Source: Nocardia transvalensis
Lineage (GTDB): Bacteria; Actinomycetota; Actinomycetes; Mycobacteriales; Mycobacteriaceae
Assembly (NCBI RefSeq): GCF_015477765.1
Contig: NZ_JADLQQ010000015.1
Span: forward strand, 62,001 to 126,000
DNA length: 64,000 bases
Reading direction: 5' to 3'
In this document: positions 9,079-17,413 of the stretch, piece by piece
How the letters are laid out: every line of letters starts with the position of its first letter
Position numbering within the stretch: position 1 is the first letter of the stretch
The notes under the pieces: generated by a model
The model's input: only the letters and a program-made list of their open reading frames with translations
What the model was told of the DNA's origin: nothing
Database searches by the model: none
Made by a program: the position numbers and the translations under genes

Positions 9079-9107
9079 AGAATAGTTCCTTCCGCATTAT
9101 CGTGCAA
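9079..9107 (-). promoter_or_regulatory. promoter of the ATARTGC family
   Basis: Reading the minus strand: -35 TTGCAC (9107-9102), 17-bp spacer beginning GATAATGCGG, -10 TATTCT (9084-9079). Transcription would start near 9072, about 50 nt before the leader ORF. The ATAATGC word lies at the same spacer position in four other promoters of this window. Confidence 0.6.
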
Positions 9108-9231
9108 GAGCAGGAGCATCCCGCACCCTGATCACCCGTTCGGGGGCTTGCCCTTGGCGCAGGCGAACGGGGGCTGGCAGACCGGTTCCTTCGCTCGATC
9201 GGTCGGACCCATGATTGCCTATCATCGGGCC

Positions 9232-9987
9232 ATGTCCTCCGCGAGCCCACTACCTGCCGGTGATCCTGGTCGCGCCATTGCCAGCCCCGATGGTTCCGTC
9301 GGCGTCGCTATTCGGAGCGAGTATCAGCAGTTCACAACCGCGCGTGAGGAACTCGACCATTTATGCCCCGGGCAGGCTCGCCGAGAGGTTGCGGAGCAGG
9401 TCCGCGAGGGGATGGCTCGATTCGTGTCATGGCGGCGGGCCCTTCCTGCCGGGCGCATCGGATGCAAGGTCGATGCGCCGGAGCTGCTCCTGCACTCGTT
9501 CCAATCCGCGGGGGCCTACCGTCAGCTGCGTGCCGATGGAGTGGTGCGAGGGCCAGGCGAGCACATGGATCCCGACCTGCGGCCGACGTGGCTGCCGGCC
9601 TATGCGTGGATGACCACCCAGGTCGAGCAGCGGACCGGTGTTCGGATGCCACCGGGCAGTATTCCGATCTGGGTCTGGGCGTACACGACTCGCCAGGCAC
9701 TCATCGGCGAAGCCCGCACTTACGCCCGCAACCAGCCGGGACCGTCCTGCTCACCCTGCGCATCCCCACCGAGCAAGTGTTGCTGTCCAAATTCGGCGAC
9801 TGGCACACGCCGCTCGGACAATCGCTGCTCCATCCACCCGACGGGGCCGGGCTCGTCGACGAACTGCAGCGTTCTTGGGAGCACGTGTTCTCCATCGGGA
9901 ATCAGGATCTCCGGTACGGCATCCAAGCCTGCCTTACCCGAACTGCGCGCCGATCACGTCGTCGCCGACATGGAACCAATGCCCTAA
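9232..9987 (+). pseudogene. DUF3841-family gene with two compensating frameshifts
   Basis: Read from ATG 9232, the protein is coherent to about 9745 (LPAYAWMTTQVEQRTGV, then IPIWVWAYTTRQAL). The family-like text then moves to another frame (TVLLTLRIPTEQVLLSKFGD, then FSIGNQDLRYGIQ) until about 9925. It returns to the first frame for the end (PELRADHVVADMEPMP, stop 9987). DUF3841 proteins have just this order of motifs. So the gene is intact except for two opposite indels: a decaying gene or two sequence errors. Function of the family is unknown. Confidence 0.6.
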
Positions 9988-10257
9988 TCGAATGCGCAAT
10001 CCGCTGCCGCCAAGAACGTCAACAGCGGCTCTGGCAAGAAAGACCCACGACCCCAACCGCTTTCGTGGTGCTCCGGGCTTCCGGGGACATCGCCGTGCCA
10101 GCACAGAATGGCTGTCTGTACCTTCCGATCACTACCTCCGGAGTAATGGCGGCGGTTCGGAGTGGCTGGGTCGGTGCAGGGTTGTTGTCGGTGGGTGGGG
10201 GGATGATTCGCGGTGGTATCTGCTCGACCGCGCCCGCTGATCGAAGGAGTCACTGCC

Positions 10258-10680
10258 ATGATGCCCGCCCTGTGGGTCGCCGTACCCGGCGCGTGGATTC
10301 GCGCCGACCGAATCGTCGAAATCGGTGTCCAGCCGCGCCGCATCGCGCCGACGGCGGACAACGACTTCAAGCCGGGGACCGCGTTCGTGGTTACTGCCCG
10401 GGTAGGGACCACCACCGGGAAGTGGCGGTGGGACGAGGACAGCGGCTCTGGCGACACCGAACTGGAGGCGTACAGCCTGGCGCACTCCGTTGATCAGGAC
10501 ACGGCTCGCGCGCTCGCGAGACGTCTCGTGCGCACCGTGATCACGTATGCCGATGTCGGCGGCATCGTCCATGTGACCGCGACTGGCGTGAAGGTCGAGC
10601 GCGTTTCCGCGCAGCGTCCGGCGGATCCGTCTCCCCGCACACCCGACGCGACGGGTGAGGGCGACGGCCTCCAAGAGTGA
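10258..10680 (+). CDS. small hypothetical protein, paralogue of the 57.1 kb gene
   Basis: 140 residues from MMPALWVAVPGAWIRADRIV. The opening segment up to RIVEIG and the later pattern (W-W/H-W-D/N core, then a long helix and GGIVHVT) match the protein at 57058-57456, which begins MPELWIPTVDNDWLRSDRIV. A compact beta-rich fold with one helix is likely. No catalytic motif; function unknown. The two copies on one element suggest duplication. Confidence 0.65.
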   Translation: MMPALWVAVPGAWIRADRIVEIGVQPRRIAPTADNDFKPGTAFVVTARVGTTTGKWRWDEDSGSGDTELEAYSLAHSVDQDTARALARRLVRTVITYADVGGIVHVTATGVKVERVSAQRPADPSPRTPDATGEGDGLQE

Positions 10681-10734
10681 CCAAGCTCGAACGGGCCGAG
10701 CCTCGAGTCGGACGTGATGGCCCGTCAGGCTTTG

Positions 10735-11394
10735 TCATGCTCTCCACGAGCCCTCGCGCTCAATGGATTCCGATCGCCAGCTGGCCGAAGATCTGTTCGG
10801 CGAACCACCAGTGTGCGGGGGAATGCCGGGGCCGCACGTACGGTTGCGCGTCCAGCAGGGTGCAGACTCCCTGTCGTCGCCGGCGGCGATCCCAATCCCC
10901 CAGAACGTGGCCTCGGCCGCCGCGAACGGCGAGATCGGCGTCGGGTTGTCGATCGCGATCATGCGTTGACAGTGCGGAGCGAATTGGCCTGCTGCATGCA
11001 GACTGTCACGCCAGCGGCGCATCGGAACCACAGCCAGTTGCACCCGGATCGGCGGGATTGCGTGTCGATGCAGGCGACCCGCGGCGTCGGTGGTCACTGC
11101 GCCGTCGGGTGCGGCGCGCAGCGCCCGTAGGTGCCGCGAGGACAGGGCGTCGGATGGCACCGGGCAGCCCTCCGGCAGATGCAGTAGTGCATCGATCACG
11201 TCCCATCGGTCGATCGGCGCCATCCGTGCCTCCGCGCGCCGAGCGACCTCTTCCGGGTCGAGACTATAGGCCACAGCGGCCCGGATCCCGTCCCAAGTCA
11301 CCACTGCGGCCGAGGCTCCCGTCACTGCTTGCGCGGCCTGCACAGCGCTCGACATACCTCGCTCCGCCCGACTGGCGGTGTCGCGGGTGGTCAC
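10735..11394 (-). CDS. hypothetical protein with probable 3' frameshift
   Basis: 219 residues from a GTG (VTTRDTASRAERG) that overlaps the upstream stop by GTGA. The protein is coherent to AEATFWGIGIAAGDD. After about 10880 the reading becomes Ser/Arg/Cys-rich, while another frame gives natural-looking text (VCTLLDAQPYVRPRHSPAHW then WFAEQIFGQLAIGIH) ending at 10760. A one-base shift near 10880 would explain this. No known family recognised. Confidence 0.55.
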   Translation of the reverse strand: MTTRDTASRAERGMSSAVQAAQAVTGASAAVVTWDGIRAAVAYSLDPEEVARRAEARMAPIDRWDVIDALLHLPEGCPVPSDALSSRHLRALRAAPDGAVTTDAAGRLHRHAIPPIRVQLAVVPMRRWRDSLHAAGQFAPHCQRMIAIDNPTPISPFAAAEATFWGIGIAAGDDRESAPCWTRNRTCGPGIPPHTGGSPNRSSASWRSESIEREGSWRA

Positions 11395-12131
11395 GAGCCG
11401 ACGCCTCCGCGGATGAACCGCAAGGGTACGACCGAGGCGTGCTGGCCCTGGTGTTGCGGCGCCGGGTGGCCGCGGTGGTCGGCGTGCGGTTGAGCGGGCA
11501 GGGGGCGCCGGTGAGCAGGTGATCGACCGGGTGGGCCGGCCGACGGCGGGTGCGCGCGCGAATCGTCGGGCCGAGTCGACCGCGGGCGGCGGGCGTGCGC
11601 TGCCAGCGCCTGCAGGCAGGCAGTTACAGCGGCCGCCTCTCCGACCGGGCAGGTCAGGTCGTAACCGACGATGCCCCACAGCCGGCAGCACACGTTGAGA
11701 TTGGGGATGGCAGTGGGGTCGATTCCCCAGGCGCCGGCGGTAAGGGTGCCGATGTCGGCGAATCGGTGATGCCACAGCGGGGGCAAGTACCAGCGTTCCA
11801 GGACGTCGGCGAGGAAGGTGGCGGCCAATTCCGGAAAGGCGCCGGCAATGGTGTTTCCGGCCAAGGCGGACGCCAGTGAGCGCAGCGATTCGGGAAAGTG
11901 GGCGGCGTCGCGGGTCGCCCGCCCGGCAACGTCACGGACGCTGTAGGCGTAGGAGTCGAGGGTGTCCGGGTCGGCGGCAGCCATCTGTTCGGGGGTCAGC
12001 GGGACGGCCAGATGCCAGTGCTGGCCGGTGTCGGTGTCGATCGCGGCGATCTCGGCGGCGGTGTGCCGCAATGGATCCGGGCCGGTAGGTGCTACGGCGA
12101 CCACGATGGTTCGGCGCTGGTGCCCGCTCAT
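11391..12131 (-). CDS. DEDD-exonuclease-fold protein lacking catalytic residues
   Basis: 246 residues from MSGHQRRTIV. The segment order matches DnaQ/RNase T-type exonucleases of actinobacterial phages and plasmids: the opening strand (VVAVAPTGPDPLRH) where active enzymes have V-D-x-E-T-T-G, then AAIDTDTG, then LAGNTIAGAFPEL, then HHRFADIGTLTAGA, then the final helix. The D and E of the first motif are both Ala here, and the later D and H-x4-D positions are also changed. It should bind but not cut nucleic acid; its role is inferred. The C-terminal 45 residues are Pro/Arg/His-rich. Confidence 0.6.
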   Translation of the reverse strand: MSGHQRRTIVVAVAPTGPDPLRHTAAEIAAIDTDTGQHWHLAVPLTPEQMAAADPDTLDSYAYSVRDVAGRATRDAAHFPESLRSLASALAGNTIAGAFPELAATFLADVLERWYLPPLWHHRFADIGTLTAGAWGIDPTAIPNLNVCCRLWGIVGYDLTCPVGEAAAVTACLQALAAHARRPRSTRPDDSRAHPPSAGPPGRSPAHRRPLPAQPHADHRGHPAPQHQGQHASVVPLRFIRGGVGS

Positions 12132-12209
12132 TGTGTCCTCATCCTTGTCGGTGTTCGGTTGTGGGCGTGGTGTTTGACTCAGGTGGATGTGGGTGCCGGA
12201 ACGGCGGAT

Positions 12210-13106
12210 TCACGCCGCGGTGCCGGCGTGCATAGCCAGTTCGGCGCGGGCGGCGACGACCTTGTTGTGCGCGTCGGTGCCGCTGAGTCGCATGGCCCGC
12301 GCGATCTGGCTGGTGTTGCAGCCGTGAGCCAGCAGAGCTCGGGTGTACATCGGCCGGTCGTCTTCGGGGATTTTCAGACCGTGGCTGCCGGGCCTGGTCT
12401 GTTCCAGCAGCCGGTCGAGCAGTTCGGTGTCGTAGTCATCGTCCGCGGCTCCCGCGGCCGGGCCGGCCGGTGCGGATGCGGCCGAGGCGGATTCGGCGGT
12501 GTCGATCGTTGTCTCGTCCCAATGGAGCGGTACGCAGAATCCGCGCGCCCGGGCCGAATCCGCTGCGGCATCGCTCGGTCCCGGGGTGGCCTGCAGGTCG
12601 TCGAACAGCACACCCAGATGGCGAGCGGTCCACAGGTCCAACGTCGTGTCGGGGTCCCCTTCGGCAAAGGCACGCAACACCTCTGAGGGAACGTCCAGGT
12701 CGGCAGCGAGCGAAGGCCAGGGCCAGCCGATGGCAGCAAGTGCTTGCAGTCGACGGCGCGCACCCACCGGGGTGAGGATGTGTGGCAGCACCATCTGATC
12801 ATCCGGCGGGCACGGAATTGCCAGGATGCGGTCGGCCACCGAGTGCGGAATAACGGGGATCGGGCCCAGCCCGCGCTCGGGGCACCCGCTCCGCAAAGCC
12901 CGCACCCAAGTCGGCCGGACCCGGCCCGCGGCCGCCAGGGCGAGCCGATCGATTCCGAAGAGGGCCAGGGTGCGGGCGTGGCGGCGGGAGGGAGTGGCGT
13001 CGACCCAGTCAGGATCCAACTGGGTCGGCGGGGCGAGTCCGAACCGCGGACCCCGGCAGTATGCCTGCACGATCTGCAGCGATGTCTCGCATCGAGTCAT
13101 CGGCAT
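12210..13106 (-). CDS. HTH DNA-binding protein of the phage/plasmid type
   Basis: 298 residues. Two helix-turn-helix-like parts can be seen: around 115-150 (GARRRLQALAAIGWPWPSLA, then DVPSEVLRAF) and near the C-terminus (YTRALLAHGCNTSQIARAMR). Between them is WDETTIDTAESA, like the W-D-D-x-I-D-D stretch of a common actinophage HTH family. A regulator of the accessory operon is likely; its target is unknown. Confidence 0.6.
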   Translation of the reverse strand: MPMTRCETSLQIVQAYCRGPRFGLAPPTQLDPDWVDATPSRRHARTLALFGIDRLALAAAGRVRPTWVRALRSGCPERGLGPIPVIPHSVADRILAIPCPPDDQMVLPHILTPVGARRRLQALAAIGWPWPSLAADLDVPSEVLRAFAEGDPDTTLDLWTARHLGVLFDDLQATPGPSDAAADSARARGFCVPLHWDETTIDTAESASAASAPAGPAAGAADDDYDTELLDRLLEQTRPGSHGLKIPEDDRPMYTRALLAHGCNTSQIARAMRLSGTDAHNKVVAARAELAMHAGTAA

Positions 13107-13229
13107 CTACCTCCGATCGTGAACCGACGTGAAGCCGACGTGGGCGGGCTGGCCTGGATGAAGGCTGATTCTCGGGTGTCGGATGCGCTGTAGCAGCGCG
13201 TCCGGGACACCGGCCGCGGTCGCGCGCGG

Positions 13230-13730
13230 TCATGCCGATCTGCGGTGGTCTCGGTGGCTATCGTCGTGTTCCCACTGCGAGATCTCGTCGAAGACGTGCC
13301 ACGCCGGTCCGCGGGCGGTCAGCGTCAACTCGGGCGTGACGAGCACGTAGATGACCTCCGCAACCAGTCCCGGGTTGTCGGCGAGCATCCGGCCGAACCG
13401 CTCCCGGCTCCACACGAGCGCTGCTGCGCGGTCAGTGAACGGTTCGTGCACGGCCAAATCCTTCCCGTTGGGACAGTCGTGGTCGGGTCGGTGGATCTCG
13501 AACTCGACGAAGCATGGGCCGCCCATCGTCTTCCCGCGAGGCTCGAACCGCAGGCATGCCTGGAAGGACTCCGGCATCACCGGTTCGTCGTCGAGGTCGG
13601 TGGGGTCTTCGAAATACATGTCGTTGAGAGCGGCACACAGATCGGCGCAGGCGCTGTCGTAGTCGGATTCGGAGGCGGTGAGTCGTTGCAGGATGCTGCG
13701 GTCCGGGCTGGGGGGTGACGGGGGTGTCAT
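13230..13730 (-). CDS. hypothetical protein
   Basis: 166 residues from MTPPSPPSPDRSI, coupled to the gene before it by ATGA. It is acidic and globular, with GGPCFVEFEIHRPDHDCPNG and VIYVLVTPELTLTARGPAWH as the best-formed strands. No known domain recognised. It ends the four-gene WhiB operon (14867 to 13230). Confidence 0.55.
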   Translation of the reverse strand: MTPPSPPSPDRSILQRLTASESDYDSACADLCAALNDMYFEDPTDLDDEPVMPESFQACLRFEPRGKTMGGPCFVEFEIHRPDHDCPNGKDLAVHEPFTDRAAALVWSRERFGRMLADNPGLVAEVIYVLVTPELTLTARGPAWHVFDEISQWEHDDSHRDHRRSA

Positions 13731-14008
13731 CACTGAATCCCTTCTGCGCGAGACAATTCCGGAGATTGAATCATCTGGTCGGCGTCTGATTCTGGGCGGG
13801 GGTGCGGGCAGTCGGACGGTGTCGACCCGAGCAGTTGGGGGGTGAGGTCGAGCATGTCCAGCAGCATTCGCGCTTGTTCGGGGTCGCCGTCGGCGTACGA
13901 GCACACCAAGGCGCCGATTGCGCGCAGTTCGAGGGGTTTGTTGTGCCGTTTCCATTTCGGGATTTGCCGGTCGAGATCGGCGTGGGTCTGAAACCGTGGT
14001 CGTTTCAT
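13730..14008 (-). CDS. small hypothetical protein
   Basis: 92 residues from MKRPRFQTHADLDRQIPKWK. It overlaps both neighbours by 4 bp. Basic N-terminus, a central helix pair (ELRAIGALVCSYADGDPEQA) and a Pro-rich tail; no recognisable domain. Membership of the operon is its only context. Confidence 0.55.
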   Translation of the reverse strand: MKRPRFQTHADLDRQIPKWKRHNKPLELRAIGALVCSYADGDPEQARMLLDMLDLTPQLLGSTPSDCPHPRPESDADQMIQSPELSRAEGIQ

Positions 14009-14517
14009 CGGTTTTCGCTCCCCCCGTGGAAGGCGCCGGATGCCACAAGAGTGCGGTCCGGCGGGCCCGGCGCTGAAGGCAGGGTGGGGTCCGGGTCGCC
14101 GTGGTGAACGTGGAACGGCCAGCGCCAAGAGGGCCGGAAAACCCGGGTATGCGAGGCTCGTTCGCCGGCGGCGTCGCTGTCGGTGTGCTGGGCACGAGGG
14201 ATCGAGCGGCGATCGAATTCCGCTGCCGGCGTGAGCCTTTCCATCCGCGAGGAATCACGCCACAACGACTCCCGATCCAGGAGATCCTCGATCGCTCGAC
14301 CCATATTGCGGCGCTCGGCCACCATCTCGGTCAGCAGATGGTCCCGGGCGGCGAGTTCGCGATCGTGATAGGCCAAGTCGATAGCGAGTAACCAGGTTGT
14401 GCGGCTCAGCTGCCGGTTGTCCGCCTTCAACCGATCGATCGTCGCGGTCAGTTCGGCTACCCGTTCGGCGTCGGTCTTCGCGACGGAAGCCCTCGGCCGG
14501 GGATCGCGGCGGGTCAC
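14005..14517 (-). CDS. coiled-coil hypothetical protein
   Basis: 170 residues. Residues 15-85 (AKTDAERVAELTATIDRLKA, then NRQLSRTTWLLAIDLAYHDR) give heptads of a coiled coil, as in small accessory proteins of phages and plasmids. The rest is basic and probably disordered. It overlaps the WhiB gene upstream and the next gene by 4 bp each. Confidence 0.6.
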   Translation of the reverse strand: MTRRDPRPRASVAKTDAERVAELTATIDRLKADNRQLSRTTWLLAIDLAYHDRELAARDHLLTEMVAERRNMGRAIEDLLDRESLWRDSSRMERLTPAAEFDRRSIPRAQHTDSDAAGERASHTRVFRPSWRWPFHVHHGDPDPTLPSAPGPPDRTLVASGAFHGGSENR

Positions 14518-14867
14518 GACGCTCTCCTCAGATCCGCGGCGGTGTGAGGGGTGAGTCGGCGGCGTTCATGTGCCGACTTCCCGCCCCACACCCCGAACCG
14601 AATCCCGTGCTCGAGGGCGTACTGCAAGCACCGGTCCTCGACGGGGCAGACCGCGCAAATCCTTTTCGCGGGCCGCGTGCTGTCGTTCTTGTCCGGGAAG
14701 AACAGTTCCGGATCCGTCTGGGCGCACACCGCGAATTCCTGCCAATACTCGTCATCGTCGTCCACCAGCCACGGCATCAAGGCGCGCAGACGGTGGCGGA
14801 TCCGCCAGCGGGCCACGGCTCCCTCCCCCGAATCGGTGCGGTCGGCGTCGGACAGGTGATCGCTCAT
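14514..14867 (-). CDS. WhiB-family iron-sulphur regulator
   Basis: 117 residues from the ATG that lies 8 nt after GGAGGG. The four cluster cysteines are C48, C71, C74 and C80 (C-x22-C-x2-C-x5-C), followed by the GVWGG turn at 92-96 and a basic tail (SAHERRRL). That is the full WhiB pattern. Such proteins bind a 4Fe-4S cluster and sigma-A region 4. It heads a four-gene operon. Confidence 0.92.
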   Translation of the reverse strand: MSDHLSDADRTDSGEGAVARWRIRHRLRALMPWLVDDDDEYWQEFAVCAQTDPELFFPDKNDSTRPAKRICAVCPVEDRCLQYALEHGIRFGVWGGKSAHERRRLTPHTAADLRRAS

Positions 14868-15256
14868 CACCGCGCCCTCCTTTCAGAAACGTGCAGGTCA
14901 GAGACTTCGCACGTGGTCTGTCCGGTCATAGCGCGCACGGTAGGGGCTCATCCCGACACCAGCGGCGGTTGATCTCCCACCCCCGAGGATCATCAGCGGG
15001 ACTGGCTGAACATGCCCGCCCCCATGGTTCGGCAGTCCGCGTGCAGGGTCTGATGAAGAACGCCTGCAGTCGGCCCCGAAGAAGATCCAGCTGCATGCCC
15101 TTACCGCAGCCGACCGGCGCGGACCCACGCCTTCTACCGCCGCTTCCCGTCGGCTTTGGGTCGTCCGAGCGCCTGTTCTCTCGCCCGGTGCGACCGATCA
15201 GCTGACGGCATCCGTCACGAACGGCCGGCGGAGGAGCCTATCCCCCGTCCTCCTGC
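14868..15256. other. intergenic region without a convincing gene
   Basis: 389 bp between the whiB start and the end of the 134-residue gene. The whiB ribosome site (AAAGGAGGGCG) is clear. Short open frames here are Arg/Ser-rich and lack ribosome sites. No hairpin or consensus promoter stands out. Confidence 0.4.
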
Positions 15257-15661
15257 TCAATGCTCGTTTGTCTGCCGTCGGCTTGGGGACCCGTCATTGA
15301 CGGTGATGTCGCAGCGTCCCGGGCCGGTGTTCTCTGGATTGTCGATCGCGCTCAACTGCCGTCTTTTCGTCAGCGTGGGCCGATGGTGGTAGTCCGACCT
15401 GACGATCGCAAGGTATGCCCCGAGGGGGCTGTGGCGTTCGACGCTGTAGGCGACGACTCGGCTGGCATCGGACTGACTACGGTGCACTTGGAAAATGGTG
15501 CCGGTGCGCCGCACCGCTTCGGGGTGGTCGGGCGCGACGCCGCGGCCGTGGGCGTCTGTCCACCAGGCGATCTCATCGCCTGGTGCAAATGCGCCGAACG
15601 GGTATTCCGCGATCCTGTCGCCTGCGCCGGCCCCGAACTCCGACTGACCTGCGTCGTTCAT
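15257..15661 (-). CDS. hypothetical protein in the imuA'-like operon
   Basis: 134 residues from MNDAGQSEFGAGAG. Its ATG overlaps the stop of the ImuA'-like gene by 4 bp, so it is in the same LexA-box transcript. It looks like a compact beta-rich domain (GDEIAWWTDAHGRGVAPDH, then RTGTIFQVHRS, RVVAYSVERH) ending in a disordered tail. No known family recognised. A DNA-damage role is suggested only by the operon. Confidence 0.6.
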   Translation of the reverse strand: MNDAGQSEFGAGAGDRIAEYPFGAFAPGDEIAWWTDAHGRGVAPDHPEAVRRTGTIFQVHRSQSDASRVVAYSVERHSPLGAYLAIVRSDYHHRPTLTKRRQLSAIDNPENTGPGRCDITVNDGSPSRRQTNEH

Positions 15662-16422
15662 GCGCCGGCGCCTATTCGCACGCGCGGTCGGTGCGCATCC
15701 TCGACGCCTGTCCATTGCATTCGACCTTCTGTCACGGGCCGAGTTTCGATCTCGCCGTAGCGGATTCCGCTCTTATCGCGGGCCTCCACGGCGAACCGTG
15801 TCGACGTCAGGCGCCCTGTGCCGTGGCCTATTCCGTGGAATTTCTTGATGCTGGTTGTGATGTGGAGTTCGGTTCCCGGCCAGCGGATTCCGCCGGTGAG
15901 GAGCAGGGCGCAGTCGTGGGTCCGGACACGGGCAACTATGGCACGAGTTTTCGAGGGAGCTACGTCAAGACCCATCGGTCCTGCGATGACCAGGCCGATT
16001 CCGTCGACCAATTGGCGAATGATTTCGAGAGGGTCCGGGCCCGGGTCCGGAATGTAGGCCAGTTTCGGCAGTGAGGCCCCCATTTCGGCGGCTGCCAGGA
16101 GGCCGAAGCGAGGCAGCCCGACCAGCGCGGTGTGGATGCCGCCGCTGGTCGCTGCGGCGGCGATTCCTGCCACTGGACTGGTCACACCGGAATAGGACGT
16201 GATGGCGCTGCATGGGATTCCTCCGCCGGGCAGGATGTCGGCGAGCGCCGCCGGAACGGGTATCACGGGCCGGTGGGCTCGTGTCGGCGGATGTGACGTG
16301 GTGGCTGAAGGTGCTCCTGCTGCACGCCGGGTCGGCACAGCGGCGAGTCTGCGCTGCAGGGCGGCGTCTCGTTCCGGGCGGGATAGTCCAGCGAATTCCG
16401 CCGGATCGATGACTACGACCAC
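15658..16422 (-). CDS. ImuA'-like RecA-fold protein
   Basis: 254 residues from a GTG behind GGAGGTGCGCTC. The order of motifs matches ImuA'/SulA-like RecA-fold proteins of actinobacterial mutasomes: LADILPGGGIPCSAITSYSG, ALVGLPRFGLLAAAEMGASL, LAYIPDPGPDPLEIIRQLVD, DGIGLVIAGP, then LLLTGGIRWPG. The canonical Walker A is absent, as in ImuA'. The family links ImuB to the mutagenic polymerase DnaE2. Here a DnaE1-type polymerase is the neighbour and no ImuB is visible. A LexA-type site lies just upstream. Family call fairly firm; function here inferred. Confidence 0.65.
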   Translation of the reverse strand: MVVVIDPAEFAGLSRPERDAALQRRLAAVPTRRAAGAPSATTSHPPTRAHRPVIPVPAALADILPGGGIPCSAITSYSGVTSPVAGIAAAATSGGIHTALVGLPRFGLLAAAEMGASLPKLAYIPDPGPDPLEIIRQLVDGIGLVIAGPMGLDVAPSKTRAIVARVRTHDCALLLTGGIRWPGTELHITTSIKKFHGIGHGTGRLTSTRFAVEARDKSGIRYGEIETRPVTEGRMQWTGVEDAHRPRVRIGAGA

Positions 16423-16449
16423 GAGCGCACCTCCTTCACCTCTCCGTAC

Positions 16450-16465
16450 TCGAATGTTTGTTCGA
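16450..16465. promoter_or_regulatory. LexA (SOS) box upstream of the imuA'-like gene
   Basis: TCGAATGTTTGTTCGA matches the mycobacterial SOS box TCGAAC-N4-GTTCGA at 11 of 12 fixed positions. On the minus strand it lies 28 nt before the GTG start, just after a TATACT -10-like word (about 16476-16471). I found no second good match elsewhere in the window. Confidence 0.7.
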
Positions 16466-16517
16466 CTTCGAGTATAGGACTCCGCCAGAAGGCGACATTG
16501 GTGGGCGGGATTTCTGT

Positions 16518-16862
16518 TCAGTCGGTGATCAGCTTGGCCAGCACGCCGACGACCATGTGCATGGTCGCCTCGGTCACGACGCCGATCCGTTCGACCATCC
16601 ACGGTATGTACAGGGGCGTGACGCGGTAGCAGACGGCCGAGAGGCCCGGCAGCGGGTCGTCGTCGGACAATTCCACCGCCAGACCGGGCATGCGGGGTGC
16701 CTGTTCGATCGGCACGGCCAGCACGGTCGGCAGGATTGAGTTGATCGCGGTGCGCTGCACCACGAGGACGCGGTCACCACCGAGCGAGGAGGGTTTCTCG
16801 CGGCCGCCGATGGTCGGCAGGTAGCGCCACAGTTCGCCGTGTGCGGGAGGGGCGGCGGTCAC
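16518..16862 (-). CDS. MazF/PemK-like toxin
   Basis: 114 residues. The N-terminal segment (GELWRYLPTIGGREKPSS), the strand VLVVQRTAINSILPTVLAVP, and LPGLSAVCYRVTPLYI with the final helix follow the MazF/PemK/Kid plan of mRNA-cutting toxins. Its ATG overlaps the stop of the antitoxin gene by 4 bp. Placement between the imuA'-like gene and dnaE may stabilise this block. Confidence 0.75.
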   Translation of the reverse strand: MTAAPPAHGELWRYLPTIGGREKPSSLGGDRVLVVQRTAINSILPTVLAVPIEQAPRMPGLAVELSDDDPLPGLSAVCYRVTPLYIPWMVERIGVVTEATMHMVVGVLAKLITD

Positions 16863-17113
16863 CAGGTGGCACCGCTGGCGCGGATCGCGTCGCCCATGGC
16901 GGCGCGCTCGGCCTCGGCCTCGGCGAAGTACTCGGGGGTGGTCCGGCCCTGGCTGTGCTCGTAGCTGGCGGCGATGCGGGCCGATTTACGCATCACCTTG
17001 TCCATCAACGCCGATTCCGCGAACGCGGACAGGGTGACCCCGTCGTCCTCGGCCAGCCGCTTGGCTTCCGCCAGCACCGCAGAGTCCAAGCTCAACGACG
17101 TATTAGTCTTCAT
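16859..17113 (-). CDS. ribbon-helix-helix antitoxin of the mazF-like pair
   Basis: 84 residues. MKTNTSLSLDSAVLAEAKRL and VTLSAFAESALMDKVMRKSA form the strand plus two helices of an RHH DNA-binding domain. The acidic tail should mask the toxin. A 12-bp palindrome lies 15-26 bp upstream. There is little room for a leader, so the mRNA may be leaderless. Confidence 0.8.
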   Translation of the reverse strand: MKTNTSLSLDSAVLAEAKRLAEDDGVTLSAFAESALMDKVMRKSARIAASYEHSQGRTTPEYFAEAEAERAAMGDAIRASGATW

Positions 17114-17127
17114 AATAGGAGCGTAGC

Positions 17128-17139
17128 AGCACTCGTGCT
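17128..17139. promoter_or_regulatory. candidate toxin-antitoxin operator
   Basis: AGCACTCGTGCT is a perfect 12-bp palindrome just upstream of the antitoxin start. RHH antitoxins usually bind such short dyads to repress their own operon. The rest of 17114-17413 (300 bp) must also carry the dnaE promoter, which I cannot place with confidence. Confidence 0.45.
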
Positions 17140-17413
17140 CCAGTTGCGGGTGGAAGTGCGTGGAGAGTTCACCCCAGGGTCACGATCGACCGGAGGTCTG
17201 TCGGCCGCTGCTACCGCCTGTGGAGTTGGAGATCCTGCCGGCCTCCCCCAGGGGAGGGATAGCTCCTTCATACATCGGTGGAATTGTCCTCTCCCCCATC
17301 GTGCTTCCGACATCGCAGCGTCGTCGTGGTCGGACGGCGGGCTACGTGCTGGGGTCAGGAGTCGGTGGTCGGCAGTATGTTGCTGGCGTCGACGTCCACT
17401 GAGGAGGGCGATT

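Noticed and set aside
14868..15256. A tRNA or small RNA gene in the whiB upstream gap
   Set aside because: No cloverleaf arms, no T-loop consensus and no terminator-like hairpin found.
17114..17413. A LexA box in front of dnaE
   Set aside because: No sequence here fits TCGAAC-N4-GTTCGA with fewer than several mismatches; only the imuA'-like side has one.
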